Source of the DNA: Pseudomonadota bacterium
Lineage (GTDB): Bacteria > Pseudomonadota > Alphaproteobacteria > Acetobacterales > Acetobacteraceae
NCBI GenBank assembly: GCA_021781835.1
Contig: JAJXWD010000006.1
Coordinates: 1 to 64,000 of the forward strand
Length of the DNA stretch: 64,000 bases
Reading direction: 5' to 3'
The position numbers were made by a program, and so were the translations under genes. The notes under the pieces are model-generated. The model worked only from the letters and a program-made list of their open reading frames with translations. It made no database searches and was not told the origin of the DNA. Below are positions 27,504-36,999 of this stretch, one piece after another (positions within the stretch are counted from its first letter, which is position 1; each line of letters begins with the position of its first letter).

Positions 27504-28531
27504 AGCCCCGCCCCCACCGCCTGCGCGACCGCGCCAAAGCCCCGCTCGCGCAACAGCTTCGCCAGCCCGATTTTAAGCGGCCGCAACATCGCCGGCCCCT
27601 GATAGGCAAAGCCCGTATAAAGCTGCACCGCCGAGGCCCCGGCCAAAATCTTGGCAAACGCGTCCTCGGCCCCAAACACCCCGCCCGCGCCGATCAGCAC
27701 CAGCTTACGGGCCGAGAGCCGATAGGCCTTGGCCAGCATGGCGGTCGAGGGCGCGAACAAAGGCGCGCCCGAAAGCCCGCCGGTCTCGCGCTTGAGGGGG
27801 CTTTTCAGCGTCAGGGGCCGGGCGATGGTGGTGTTCGAGACGATCAGCCCCGTCACCCCATGCTGCACGCACACCGAAATCACCGCCTCCAGCCCGTCAT
27901 CGGCCAGATCGGGGGCGATTTTCACAAATACCGGTTTCGGGGATTTGATCCCGGCCAAAATCGCCGCCAGCCGCTCCTCGCCCTGCAAATCGCGCAGCCC
28001 CGGCGTGTTGGGCGAGGAGATGTTGATGGTGATGTAATCCGCATAAGGCCCCACGGCCTCGACCAGCGCCGGATAGTCGCGCTCTGGCTCGGCGCCTTCC
28101 TTGTTGATGCCGACATTGGCGCCAAACACCACGCGGTTCTTGTCCACGCGCCGGAGATTCTCGAGATAAACCTCCAGCCCGTCATTGTTAAAGCCCATGC
28201 GGTTGATCACCGCCCGGTCCGGGGTGAGCCTGAACAAACGCGGGCGCGGATTGCCGGCCTGGGGGCGGGGCGTCACCGTGCCGGCTTCCACAAAGCCAAA
28301 GCCCAGCCGCGCGACCTCGTTCACCGCCTCGGCGTTCTTGTCGAACCCGGCGGCGAGACCAATGGGGTTGGCCAGCGTGCGGCCAAACATCCGGGTTGCC
28401 AAAATCGGGTCGTCGGGGCGGGTCTCGGCTCCCACCAGCCCGGCTTTCAGCGCCTTCATGGTCAGCTTATGGGCGGTTTCGGCATCCATCAGCCGCATCA
28501 GCGGCATCAACTCTTTGGGGGCGAATATCAT
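27500..28531 (-). CDS. pyrD: Dihydroorotate dehydrogenase (quinone), class 2
   Basis: Membrane-associated flavoenzyme of pyrimidine synthesis, 343 residues. The N-terminal helical extension typical of class 2 is present (about 1-40). Then come GLAAGFDKNAE, the catalytic Ser region NISSPNTPGLR, and the FMN-binding IGAGGV and GASAVQLYT. It overlaps both neighbours by 4 bases, forming a lipoprotein-pyrD-HAD operon. Confidence 0.96.
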   Translation of the reverse strand: MIFAPKELMPLMRLMDAETAHKLTMKALKAGLVGAETRPDDPILATRMFGRTLANPIGLAAGFDKNAEAVNEVARLGFGFVEAGTVTPRPQAGNPRPRLFRLTPDRAVINRMGFNNDGLEVYLENLRRVDKNRVVFGANVGINKEGAEPERDYPALVEAVGPYADYITINISSPNTPGLRDLQGEERLAAILAGIKSPKPVFVKIAPDLADDGLEAVISVCVQHGVTGLIVSNTTIARPLTLKSPLKRETGGLSGAPLFAPSTAMLAKAYRLSARKLVLIGAGGVFGAEDAFAKILAGASAVQLYTGFAYQGPAMLRPLKIGLAKLLRERGFGAVAQAVGAGL

Positions 28532-28950
28532 TTCACGAACACGAGTATCTGTTGGGTGTCACCCTCAGCGCGGGCAGTGAGCAGCAGGCGGCTGGCGGGC
28601 ACGCCGGCGGCCTCTATGTCATCGGCCACCATGCCGGCCTCGGCGCCCAGGCCGCTCAGGCAGGCGGCGGCCGCATCGGGCGCGAGCCCGGCGGGGCATG
28701 TGGCGCGCACCTCGAAGCTGGCGTCGGGCTTGATCTTGAGCGCCCGCGAGACGCCGGCTTTCACCGGCGCCGCCACATCGCCGGCATCGGCGCCAATGGT
28801 GAACAGCGCGATCCGCCCCGAAAACGCCTCCGGCGCGGCCAGATCGGCCGTGTCTGGCGCCACCGGCGCGGGGGCGAAATCCTGCCGGCCAATGGGCGCG
28901 CAGGCAGCCAGCAAAGCCAGCAGGGAGAGGGGCAAAAGGGCAGAGCGCAT
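28528..28950 (-). CDS. Small predicted lipoprotein
   Basis: 140 residues with a signal peptide and lipobox LLAAC (Cys16), so probably an envelope lipoprotein. The mature part is Ala/Asp-rich without a domain I recognise; segments such as GRIALFTIGADAGDV and ILVFVK suggest a small alpha/beta fold. It is translationally coupled to pyrD by a 4-base overlap. Function unknown. Confidence 0.75.
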   Translation of the reverse strand: MRSALLPLSLLALLAACAPIGRQDFAPAPVAPDTADLAAPEAFSGRIALFTIGADAGDVAAPVKAGVSRALKIKPDASFEVRATCPAGLAPDAAAACLSGLGAEAGMVADDIEAAGVPASRLLLTARAEGDTQQILVFVK

Positions 28951-29028
28951 ATCTTTCTCTAGCCAGCGCGGCCTTGCGCGGCAACCGCTCCTTATTCCAT
29001 GCTGCGCCGCAAATCAGGAGTTAAGCTC

Positions 29029-30318
29029 ATGCTCGACCTCATCATCCGCAACGCCACCCTGCCCGATGGCCGGCAGGCGCAGGATATCGGCATTTCGCAT
29101 GGGCATATCGCGGCGCTCCAGCCCGCCCTCGCCGCCCAGGCCCCGCGCGAGATCGACGCGGCCGGCCAGCTCGTCACGCCGCCTTTCGTCGATTCGCACC
29201 TGCATCTCGACTCCACCCTCTCCCTCGGCCTGCCCCGCCTCAACCAAACCGGCACGCTGCTCGAGGGCATCGCCCTCTGGGGCGAGCTCAAGCCCCACCT
29301 CACCGCCGAGGCCATTTACGAACGCGCCCGCAAGCTCTGCCTCTGGTCCATCGCCAAGGGCACGCTGGCCATACGCTCGCATGTCGATATCTGCGACGAC
29401 CGGCTGCTCGCGGTCGAGGCCCTGACCCAACTGCGCGCCGAGATGAAACCCTATATCGACATCCAGCTCGTCGCCTTCCCGCAAGATGGCTTCCTCCGCC
29501 ACCCCAAATCGGCCGAAAACCTCGCCCGCGCGCTCGCCATGGGGGTGGATGTGGTGGGCGGCATCCCGCATTTCGAGCGCACCATGGATGAGGGCGCGGA
29601 AAGCGTGCGGCGCCTCACCCGCATCGCCGCCGAACACGGCCTGCGGGTCGATATGCATTGCGATGAATCAGACGACCCGCTCTCGCGCCACATCGAGACG
29701 CTGGCCGCCGAAACCGTGCGTCACGGGCTGCACGGGCGCGTGGCGGGCTCGCACCTCACCTCCATGCACTCCATGGATAATTACTATGCCAGCAAGCTGA
29801 TCCCCTTGATCCGCGAGGCCGGCATCGGCGCCATCGCCAACCCGCTCATCAACATCACCCTGCAAGGCCGCCACGACAGCTACCCCAAGCGCCGGGGCAT
29901 GACACGGGTGAAAGAGCTGCGCGCCGCCGGCGTTCCCGTCGCCTTCGGGCATGATTGCGTGATGGACCCCTGGTACCCGCAAGGCAGCCACGACATGCTC
30001 GAAGTCGCCTCCATGGGGCTGCATGTCGGGCAGATGACGGGGGTTGAGGAAATCAAGGCCTGTTTCCAGGCCGTCACCTCGGCGCCCGCCGAAATCCTCG
30101 GGCTGGAAGGCTACGGGCTGCATGTGGGCGCCCAGGCCAATCTCGTGCTGCTCCAGGCCGCCGACCCGATCGAGGCCATCCGCCTGCGCGCCGAACGGCT
30201 CCATGTCATCCGCCGGGGCGCCGTCATCGCCCAAACGCCCAAACGCGAGACCCTGGTAACCCTCGGCGCGGTTCCTAAATTCATCGATTTCACACAGGGA
30301 GGATTGAAGACCCTATGA
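29029..30318 (+). CDS. CodA-type cytosine/related-pyrimidine deaminase
   Basis: Metal-dependent amidohydrolase, 429 residues from the ATG at 29029, which has AGGAG 9 bases upstream. The metal site is complete: His57 and His59 (DSHLHLD), His210 with Glu213 (HCDESD), His242, and Asp309. Gln152 (FPQDG) matches the cytosine-binding Gln of E. coli CodA. The residue after the metal Asp is Cys310 (GHDCVMDPWY) where E. coli has Asp314, so the preferred base may not be cytosine itself. The stop overlaps the next gene by ATGA. Confidence 0.85.
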   Translation: MLDLIIRNATLPDGRQAQDIGISHGHIAALQPALAAQAPREIDAAGQLVTPPFVDSHLHLDSTLSLGLPRLNQTGTLLEGIALWGELKPHLTAEAIYERARKLCLWSIAKGTLAIRSHVDICDDRLLAVEALTQLRAEMKPYIDIQLVAFPQDGFLRHPKSAENLARALAMGVDVVGGIPHFERTMDEGAESVRRLTRIAAEHGLRVDMHCDESDDPLSRHIETLAAETVRHGLHGRVAGSHLTSMHSMDNYYASKLIPLIREAGIGAIANPLINITLQGRHDSYPKRRGMTRVKELRAAGVPVAFGHDCVMDPWYPQGSHDMLEVASMGLHVGQMTGVEEIKACFQAVTSAPAEILGLEGYGLHVGAQANLVLLQAADPIEAIRLRAERLHVIRRGAVIAQTPKRETLVTLGAVPKFIDFTQGGLKTL

Positions 30319-31067
30319 GCAAGACGATTCTGGTCACCGGCGCCTCGGCCGGGTTTGGCGCCGCCTTCGCGCGGCGTTTCGTGGCCGATGGCCATCGCGT
30401 CATCGCCGCCGCCCGCCGGCTTGAGCGGCTGCAAGCCCTGCACGGCGAGCTGGGCGATGCCCTGTTGCCCGTGGTGCTCGATGTCACCGACAAGCAGGCC
30501 GTCGCCGGCTTCGTGGCCAGCCTGCCCGAGGCCTGGCGCCAGATCGATGTGCTGGTCAACAATGCCGGGCTGGCGCTCGGCCTCTCGCCCGCCTGGGATG
30601 CCGATCTCGACCAGTGGGACCAGATGATCAACACCAACATCACCGGCCTCGTGCACCTCACCCGCGCGGTGCTGCCGCAAATGGTCGCGCGCGATGACGG
30701 CATCATCCTCAATCTCGGCTCGGTGGCCGGCACCTACCCCTATCCCGGCGGGCACACATACGGCGCCACCAAGGCGTTCGTGCGCCAATTCTCGCTCAAT
30801 CTGCGCGCCGATCTGGTGGGCAAAAACATCCGCGTCACCGACATCGAGCCCGGCATGGTCGGCGGCTCCGAATTCTCCCTGGTGCGCTTTGGCGGCGATG
30901 AGGACAAAGCCAAGGCGGTCTATGCCGGCATCACCCCCCTCAGCCCGGAAGACATCGCCGAGACGGCCTCCTGGCTCATCAATTTGCCCCGCCACATGAA
31001 CATCAACCGCATCGAGATGATGCCCACCTGCCAGGCCACCGGCCCGTTTGCCGTCAAGCGCGGGTAG
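30315..31067 (+). CDS. Short-chain dehydrogenase/reductase (YdfG-like)
   Basis: NADP-dependent oxidoreductase of 250 residues. TGASAGFG (about 8-15) binds the cofactor, NNAG is present, and the catalytic Ser (LGSVAG) and Tyr-x3-Lys (YGATK) follow. The strong resemblance to E. coli YdfG suggests 3-hydroxy acid or malonic semialdehyde reduction. Malonic semialdehyde arises in the Rut uracil pathway, so pairing with a pyrimidine deaminase is suggestive but unproven. Confidence 0.85.
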   Translation: MSKTILVTGASAGFGAAFARRFVADGHRVIAAARRLERLQALHGELGDALLPVVLDVTDKQAVAGFVASLPEAWRQIDVLVNNAGLALGLSPAWDADLDQWDQMINTNITGLVHLTRAVLPQMVARDDGIILNLGSVAGTYPYPGGHTYGATKAFVRQFSLNLRADLVGKNIRVTDIEPGMVGGSEFSLVRFGGDEDKAKAVYAGITPLSPEDIAETASWLINLPRHMNINRIEMMPTCQATGPFAVKRG

Positions 31068-31081
31068 ACAGAACCGCGAAA

Positions 31082-31115
31082 CTCTCGTTAAGGTTTAAAA
31101 ACACCTTAACGAGAG
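31082..31115 (+). promoter_or_regulatory. Hairpin covering the yifB ribosome binding site
   Basis: A perfect 13-bp inverted repeat (CTCTCGTTAAGGT at 31082-31094 and ACCTTAACGAGAG at 31103-31115) with an 8-base loop lies just before the yifB ATG at 31121. Its right arm contains the GAGAG of the ribosome binding site. No T run follows, so it is not an intrinsic terminator. Folding would block initiation. Confidence 0.6.
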
Positions 31116-31120
31116 GTTGC

Positions 31121-32635
31121 ATGTCCATCGCCCGCGCCAACGCCTTCGCCTTCGCCGGCATCGAGGCCCAGCGCGTCGAGGTGCAGGTGCAGATCTCCGC
31201 CGGGCTGCCCAATTTCATCATGGTCGGCCTGCCCGACAAAGCCGTGGGCGAAGCGCGCGAGCGCGTGCGGGCGGCGCTCACCTCCATGGGCCTCGCGCTG
31301 CCCCCCAAACGCGTGCTGGTCAATTTGGCCCCGGCCGACATGCTCAAGGAAGGCAGCCATTTCGACCTGCCCGTGGCGCTCGCCGTGCTGGCCGCCATGG
31401 ACATCATCCCCGCCGAGGAGCTGGCCCAGTTCGCGAGCCTCGGCGAATTATCGCTCGATGGCACGCTCAACAACGTGGCCGGCGTACTGCCCGCCGCCAT
31501 CGCGGCCGGTGAGCGGGGGCTCGGGCTCATCTGCCCGCGCGCCCAAGGGCCCGAGGCCGGCTGGGCGGGCGCGGGCACGGTGCTGCCCGCCCCCGATCTG
31601 CTCAGCCTCATCAACCATTTTCGCGGCAGCCAGCTCATCGCCCCGCCGGCCCAAGGCGAACTCGGCGCCGGCGCCCCGCTGCACGACCTCGCCGATGTGC
31701 GCGGCATGGAGACCGCCAGGCGCGCGCTCGAAGTGGCGGCGGCGGGCGGGCATAACCTGCTGATGATCGGCCCGCCGGGCGGCGGCAAATCCATGCTCGC
31801 CGCCCGCCTGCCAGGCCTGCTCCCCGACCTCACGGCGCGCGAGGCGCTGGAGGTAAGCATGATCCACTCCATCGCCGGGCTGCTTGCCGAAGGCCGGCTG
31901 ATCACCCGCCCGCCCTTCCGCGAGCCGCACCATTCGGCGAGCCCCGCGGCCATTGCCGGCGGCGGCGCGCGGGCAAAGCCGGGCGAAATCTCGCTCGCCC
32001 ATCGCGGCGTGCTGTTTTTGGATGAAATGCCCGAATTCCCCCGCGCGACGCTCGAAGCCCTCCGCCAGCCGCTGGAAACCGGCCAAACCACGGTCGCGCG
32101 CGCCAGCGCCCACATCACCTACCCGGCGCGCTTTCAGCTGGTGGGCGCCATGAACCCCTGCCGCTGCGGCTATTTAACCGACACCACCCGCGCCTGCGCC
32201 CGCGCGCCACGCTGCGGCGAGGATTACCAGATGAAACTCTCCGGCCCGCTGATCGACCGCATGGATCTGGTGCTCGACATCGTGCCCCTGAGCCCCAAGG
32301 AACTCGCCTGGGCCGAACCGGGCGAATCCAGCGCCCAGGTGGCCGCCCGGGTGAGCGCGGCCCGCGCCCTGGCCCGCGCGCGTTTTGGCGAGGACGGCCC
32401 CGCCAGCAACGCCGAAGCCCCGGCCGATGCCCTGCCCATCACGCATGAGGCCAAATCCTTCCTTGAAGCCGCCGCCACCCGCCTGCAGCTCTCGGCGCGC
32501 GGCTTCACGCGCACGCTGCGCGTCGGACGTACCCTGGCCGATCTCGATAACGAACCCAGCGTGCAAAAACACCACATCGCCGAGGCGCTGGGCTACCGCC
32601 ACCGCCAGCCGCGCATGCCCGCCAGGGCGCAATAA
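31121..32635 (+). CDS. comM: YifB/ComM family AAA+ ATPase (Mg-chelatase-like)
   Basis: Hexameric helicase-like AAA+ protein, 504 residues. ComM helps branch migration during natural transformation in other bacteria; many non-competent species carry the gene. An N-terminal Lon-like fold (about 1-170) is followed by Walker A GPPGGGKSM (about 222-230), Walker B GVLFLDEMPEF, and a CRCGY...C zinc-type cluster near 345-365. A hairpin hides its ribosome binding site. Confidence 0.92.
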   Translation: MSIARANAFAFAGIEAQRVEVQVQISAGLPNFIMVGLPDKAVGEARERVRAALTSMGLALPPKRVLVNLAPADMLKEGSHFDLPVALAVLAAMDIIPAEELAQFASLGELSLDGTLNNVAGVLPAAIAAGERGLGLICPRAQGPEAGWAGAGTVLPAPDLLSLINHFRGSQLIAPPAQGELGAGAPLHDLADVRGMETARRALEVAAAGGHNLLMIGPPGGGKSMLAARLPGLLPDLTAREALEVSMIHSIAGLLAEGRLITRPPFREPHHSASPAAIAGGGARAKPGEISLAHRGVLFLDEMPEFPRATLEALRQPLETGQTTVARASAHITYPARFQLVGAMNPCRCGYLTDTTRACARAPRCGEDYQMKLSGPLIDRMDLVLDIVPLSPKELAWAEPGESSAQVAARVSAARALARARFGEDGPASNAEAPADALPITHEAKSFLEAAATRLQLSARGFTRTLRVGRTLADLDNEPSVQKHHIAEALGYRHRQPRMPARAQ

Positions 32636-32663
32636 CGCCAGCACCCCCGCTTTGCGGGAGGCT

Positions 32664-35600
32664 CTATGGCCCGTTGAGGATTTCGGCCACCCTGACCGCG
32701 AACCGCGCCGGGTCATGCTCGGCCGCCAGCCGGGCCGCCGCGCGCTCACGGCAGGCCGCCCATAAAGCCTCATCGCCATAAAGCCGGGCAATCTGGCGGG
32801 CAAAGCCGGTGGCGTCATTCACCGGCGCGCTCAGCAGCTCATCCCCCCAGCCCAGCTGCCTGGCCAGCAAATCGCTCGCCACCGCCGGCACGCCAAAAGA
32901 GGCCGCCTCGTAAATCTTGTAGGGCGTGCCCGCCGCAAAGCGTGTGGGCGCCACAAACACCCGCGCCCGCGCATAAAGCGGCGCCAGATCCGCCACCTCG
33001 CCATGCACCGCCACAAACGGGCTCTCCAGGCCCAGCGCCATGCCCTTGGCCACGTGCCCGGCCACATGCAGCACCGGCGGCGTGCCCATCAGCCGGGCGA
33101 GTTCGGGCAAAATCGCGGCCACATACCAACGCAGCGCATCCAGGTTCGGGCTGTCCTCCTGGTGCACAGCGCCCACGAACAACAGCCCCTCGCGCGCCCC
33201 GAACCCAGACGCGCCAAGGCACAAGCCGCGCCCCGTGCCCAGCACCGCCACGCGTTTATGGCCCACGCCCCGTATCTGCGCCGCCTCGGCCTCGTTCACC
33301 GCCAGCACCAGCGCGCCCCGTGGCAGCCCCGCGAACTCGGCCTTGAGCGCGGCCCTCACATCAAACGCCTCGCCTCCCAGCGCCGCCCGCGCCGCCGCGC
33401 GGTTGGCCGCCACCGCCTCGCTATCCACCACCAGCCGCGCCTTCAGCCCGGTCAGCCAGGGCCGCAAGCGCCTGAAATTATGCGTGCGCGAGACCCAGAC
33501 CAGATCATAAATCCCGCCCCGCTCGGCAAAAAACGCCTCGGCCTGGGTAAAATCGCGGTCGGCCAGCACCTCCACCCCCTCGGGCAGCGCGCCGTAAAGG
33601 CTCATCACATCGTAAGGCGCGCCGTTCACCGGCAGCACCTGCACCTCCCACCCGGCGGCGGCCATGGCGCGCACAATGTCATGCGCCCGCACAAAGCCCG
33701 AGCCCAGAGCGCGCAGCGGCACGGTATCTTCGATGAACAGCACCCGGGGCCGCGCCACGGCCATGCGGGCGCGCAGCGCGTTCGCCGCCGAGGCCTCCAA
33801 CAGCCCAACCAGCAGCGCCTCATGCTTGCGCTTGAAAATCCGCCGTGCCCGGCGCATCAGCGCCATCGAGGCTTCCGAGGTCACGGCGCTGCCAAACTCC
33901 ATATGCGTCAGCGTCACCGCCGGATCATACACCACCCGCAGCCCCGCGCCCCGCAGCCGCACGCATAAATCCACATCCTCGTAATAAGCCGGGGCATATG
34001 CCTCATCGAAGCCGCCCAGGGCGCGCACCGCCTCGGTCCGGCAGAGCAAAAACACCCCCGAGCCAAACGCCACCTCGCGCACGAAATTGGCTTCCGGCGC
34101 CAGCGGCTCGCCATCGCGCAAATAACCGATCGTCGTGCCGTCGCGCCAAATAATCCCGCCCGCCTCCTGCAGGCGGCCATGGGTGCGCACCACCTTGGCG
34201 CACACCGCGCCAATATCGGGCGCCGCGTGCAGCCGCCGGAGCGCCGCCGCCACCGCGCCAAACCCCAGCTCTATATCGTTATTAAGATAGAGCACCGCCG
34301 GCGCCGCCACATAAGCCAGCGCCAGATTGGCGGCCTTCAGAAAGCCGACATTCTCCACCAGCCTCAGCACCGTGAGCCCGGCGCAAAACGCCTCGATCCG
34401 GCTTGTCTCATCGCCCGAGCCATTATCGGCCAGCACCACCTGCATCGGGCCGGCGAAATTGCGCCGCAGGCTGGCCAGGGCCTGCATGGTCAGCTCAAAG
34501 CGGTCATGCGCCACCATGATCACCGCCAGCTCCGGCGCGCCCTGATACGCAAAATCGAGCCTCTGGCGGGCAAACAGCGCCAGCCCGGCACGCGCCTGGC
34601 GCAAAAACGCCTCCCTGGTCGCCGTCTCCTCGATTTGCGGGGCGGCGAGCGGCGGTGCATAGGCCAGCCCTTCGGCCAACCCAACCTGCCGCAAATGCGC
34701 GAAGGCATCGCGCATCAGCCCGGCATTCAGGTCGTTGCGCACCCGCTCATGCAGGTCGCGGTAATAGCTCAGATCGATCCCCGCCGTGGGCTGGCGCAGC
34801 TCGAAACAGCCATGCTGCACGAATTGCTGATAAGCATTGCGATACATTCCCGCCTCGATGGCGGCTTTGATGTCGGGGTAGCGGCGGCGGTAAAAACTTT
34901 CCGAAAATTCCGGCACGGGATCGAACAAATCCGGTGTCTTGTTGGTCAGGTAATGGTGAATGGCGGCGCCATATTTGCCACGCGCGATCTCGGCCCGCGC
35001 GCCCGGATGGTGGGCCGCGTACCAGGCGGGGTCGAAATAGGGCGAGGGCGCCGCCTCATCCTCACCCCCGCCCAGCCGGCCAAGAAACGTCTCATAAGGC
35101 CCAACCCCCTCGGCCAACCCCGCCTCGGCCTTGTAAAACGCCCCATCGAACAAAAAATGCCCAATCCGCCGCTCGAACTGGCCCGATTTCAGATAATGGT
35201 CATAGCGCCCGAAACACTGATGCAGATCGAGCACATCGAGCGTCATGTCCTCGTACAAATCCGCATAAAGCGCGTCATCGAACAGCCAGTGCGGCGAGAG
35301 CCCCCGGTGGCCCACCTGGCAAAAATGGTCGAACCCGCTGGCATAGCGCCCGGCGCGGATCAGCTCGGCCACATCCGGATTCTGATCGAGGTAAAACAGC
35401 TCATCGAAGAGCGGGCTTGGCGAATGGCCGAGCCCCGCGCCGACGCGCAGATAATAAACCAGCGCCGCGCCCGGCCCCTTGCCCGCGCACAGCGCGCGCG
35501 CATCGGCGTAACGGTGCAGATACCAGCCCTCATCAAACCGCGCCCAGGCGGGTTTGATGGCGCGGGCCGGGTGCAGCAACTCATGGGCGGGCCGGGGCAT
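32664..35600 (-). CDS. Large dual glycosyltransferase with seven N-terminal repeats
   Basis: 978 residues, AGGAG 5 bases before the ATG. Residues 22-320 are seven units of about 43 residues, each opening with an FDxxWY-like motif (at 22, 65, 107, 151, 189, 232 and 275) and often containing YPD, a following AGxY and an HY/HF pair. A GT2-type domain follows (about 357-580; VAHDRFE, LADNGSGDE, LNNDIE and the ED motif YYEDVDLC). A GT4-like domain follows (about 612-978; GSGFVRAHD, VAPTRFAAGTPYKIYEAAS). It probably builds a surface polysaccharide; substrate unknown. It stands alone. Confidence 0.82.
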   Translation of the reverse strand: MPRPAHELLHPARAIKPAWARFDEGWYLHRYADARALCAGKGPGAALVYYLRVGAGLGHSPSPLFDELFYLDQNPDVAELIRAGRYASGFDHFCQVGHRGLSPHWLFDDALYADLYEDMTLDVLDLHQCFGRYDHYLKSGQFERRIGHFLFDGAFYKAEAGLAEGVGPYETFLGRLGGGEDEAAPSPYFDPAWYAAHHPGARAEIARGKYGAAIHHYLTNKTPDLFDPVPEFSESFYRRRYPDIKAAIEAGMYRNAYQQFVQHGCFELRQPTAGIDLSYYRDLHERVRNDLNAGLMRDAFAHLRQVGLAEGLAYAPPLAAPQIEETATREAFLRQARAGLALFARQRLDFAYQGAPELAVIMVAHDRFELTMQALASLRRNFAGPMQVVLADNGSGDETSRIEAFCAGLTVLRLVENVGFLKAANLALAYVAAPAVLYLNNDIELGFGAVAAALRRLHAAPDIGAVCAKVVRTHGRLQEAGGIIWRDGTTIGYLRDGEPLAPEANFVREVAFGSGVFLLCRTEAVRALGGFDEAYAPAYYEDVDLCVRLRGAGLRVVYDPAVTLTHMEFGSAVTSEASMALMRRARRIFKRKHEALLVGLLEASAANALRARMAVARPRVLFIEDTVPLRALGSGFVRAHDIVRAMAAAGWEVQVLPVNGAPYDVMSLYGALPEGVEVLADRDFTQAEAFFAERGGIYDLVWVSRTHNFRRLRPWLTGLKARLVVDSEAVAANRAAARAALGGEAFDVRAALKAEFAGLPRGALVLAVNEAEAAQIRGVGHKRVAVLGTGRGLCLGASGFGAREGLLFVGAVHQEDSPNLDALRWYVAAILPELARLMGTPPVLHVAGHVAKGMALGLESPFVAVHGEVADLAPLYARARVFVAPTRFAAGTPYKIYEAASFGVPAVASDLLARQLGWGDELLSAPVNDATGFARQIARLYGDEALWAACRERAAARLAAEHDPARFAVRVAEILNGP

Positions 35601-35654
35601 GGCATCTCCTCACCCAGAGGTTGAGCCTGTGCCCCGGTCAGGTCAAGCGGCGGC

Positions 35655-35760
35655 TAGATCAATATTGGTTTAGATCGAATCGCCAGATTCGAGCTAAACC
35701 AATGAAATTGATCGCCAAAATAAAGGTAGAGCGGGTGCGTCATAACGCATCCCGCTCTAA
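35655..35760 (-). repeat. Composite palindromic repeat, copy A (inverse of copy B at 58707-58812)
   Basis: A 106-bp element made of two hairpins: one built on ATTGGTTTAG / CTAAACCAAT, the other on AGAGCGGGTGCGT / ACGCATCCCGCTCT (13 pairs, one bulge), joined by an AT-rich spacer with AAATTGATCG. The reverse complement of 58707-58812 matches it along its whole length. Its right edge lies inside the end of bioA and encodes the last residues LERDAL and the stop. Confidence 0.9.
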
Positions 35761-36999
35761 CACCCGGTAAATCGCCCCGGTAAGCTGGGTAAGCTCCGCC
35801 GCCGAAATCGTCAGCGCCGGGGTGAGGTATAAAATATCCCTGAAGGGCCGCACCCACACGCCCTGCCCGATCAGCTTCGTGCGCAGCGCGGCGGGATTTT
35901 CGATCGCCTCCATCTGCACCACGCCAATGGCGCCCAGCACCCGCACATCCTTCACGCCCTTCAGGCCCCGGCAGGGCGCCAGCTCGCGCGCCAGCTGCGC
36001 CGAAATGCGCGCCGCCTGCCCCAGCCGGTCCTCGGTCTCAAACAGATCGAGCGCGGCATTGGCGGCCGCGCAGCCCAGCGGGTTGGCCATGAAGGTCGGC
36101 CCGTGCATCAGCGCGGTGTCGTAACTGTCCGACAAAAACGCCTCGAACAGCTCATCGGTGGCAATCGTCACCGCCAATGGCGAGGTGCCGCCCGTCAGCG
36201 CTTTTGAGAGCGTGACGATATCGGGCGCCACACCGGCCGCCTCAAAGGCGAACATCGTGCCCGTGCGGCCAAAGCCGGTGAAAATCTCGTCAAAAATCAG
36301 CGACAGCCCATAATGCGTGGCCGCGCGCCGCAGGCGCTGCAGCACCAGCGCGTCATGAAACACCATGCCCCCCGCGCCCTGCACCAGCGGCTCAACAATA
36401 ATCGCCGCCAGCTCCTTGTGGTGGGTGTCCAAATACGCCTCAAACGCCCTGATGCTGGCATCGTCGCGCGGCAGGGGCACCACCGGCTGCTCAGGTAAAA
36501 GCCCGGTGAACAGGCTGTGCATGCCCTCCTCCGGGTCGCAAATCGCCATGGTGCCGATGGTATCGCCATGATACCCGCCCTGAAAGGCCAGCACCTTGAT
36601 CCGCCCGCGCTCGCCCCGGTTCAGCCGAGACTGCACGGCGATCTTGATCGCCACCTCCACCGCCACCGACCCCGAATCGGTGAAGAACACCCGGTTCAAC
36701 GAACCCGGCATCCGCGCGGCCAGCCGCGTGGCCAGCCTGTAGGCCGGCTCATGCCCCAGCCCGCCAAACATCACATGGGGCATGCGCTCCAGCTGCTCGC
36801 GCACGGCCTCCACAATGTGGGGGTGATTATAGCCATGCACCGCCGTCCACCAGGAGGCGATGCCATCAATCAGCACCCGCCCGTCTTCCAGGTGGATTTC
36901 AGAGCCCACCGTCCGCACCGCCGGCAGTGGCAGCGGTGCGGTCCGCATCTGGGCATAAGGCAGCCACACATGGCGCCAGCCCGTCTCCAGCCAACTCAT
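35740..36999 (-). CDS. bioA: Adenosylmethionine-8-amino-7-oxononanoate aminotransferase
   Basis: PLP enzyme that makes 7,8-diaminopelargonate, 419 residues. The substrate-binding [13 protein letters not shown] (about 48-60), the PLP Asp in [12 protein letters not shown], and the PLP lysine in TLSKALTGG are present. Its start overlaps the bioB stop by ATGA. The final six residues and the TGA stop come from repeat copy A, so the C-terminus was rewritten by that element. Confidence 0.96.
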   Translation of the reverse strand: MSWLETGWRHVWLPYAQMRTAPLPLPAVRTVGSEIHLEDGRVLIDGIASWWTAVHGYNHPHIVEAVREQLERMPHVMFGGLGHEPAYRLATRLAARMPGSLNRVFFTDSGSVAVEVAIKIAVQSRLNRGERGRIKVLAFQGGYHGDTIGTMAICDPEEGMHSLFTGLLPEQPVVPLPRDDASIRAFEAYLDTHHKELAAIIVEPLVQGAGGMVFHDALVLQRLRRAATHYGLSLIFDEIFTGFGRTGTMFAFEAAGVAPDIVTLSKALTGGTSPLAVTIATDELFEAFLSDSYDTALMHGPTFMANPLGCAAANAALDLFETEDRLGQAARISAQLARELAPCRGLKGVKDVRVLGAIGVVQMEAIENPAALRTKLIGQGVWVRPFRDILYLTPALTISAAELTQLTGAIYRVLERDAL

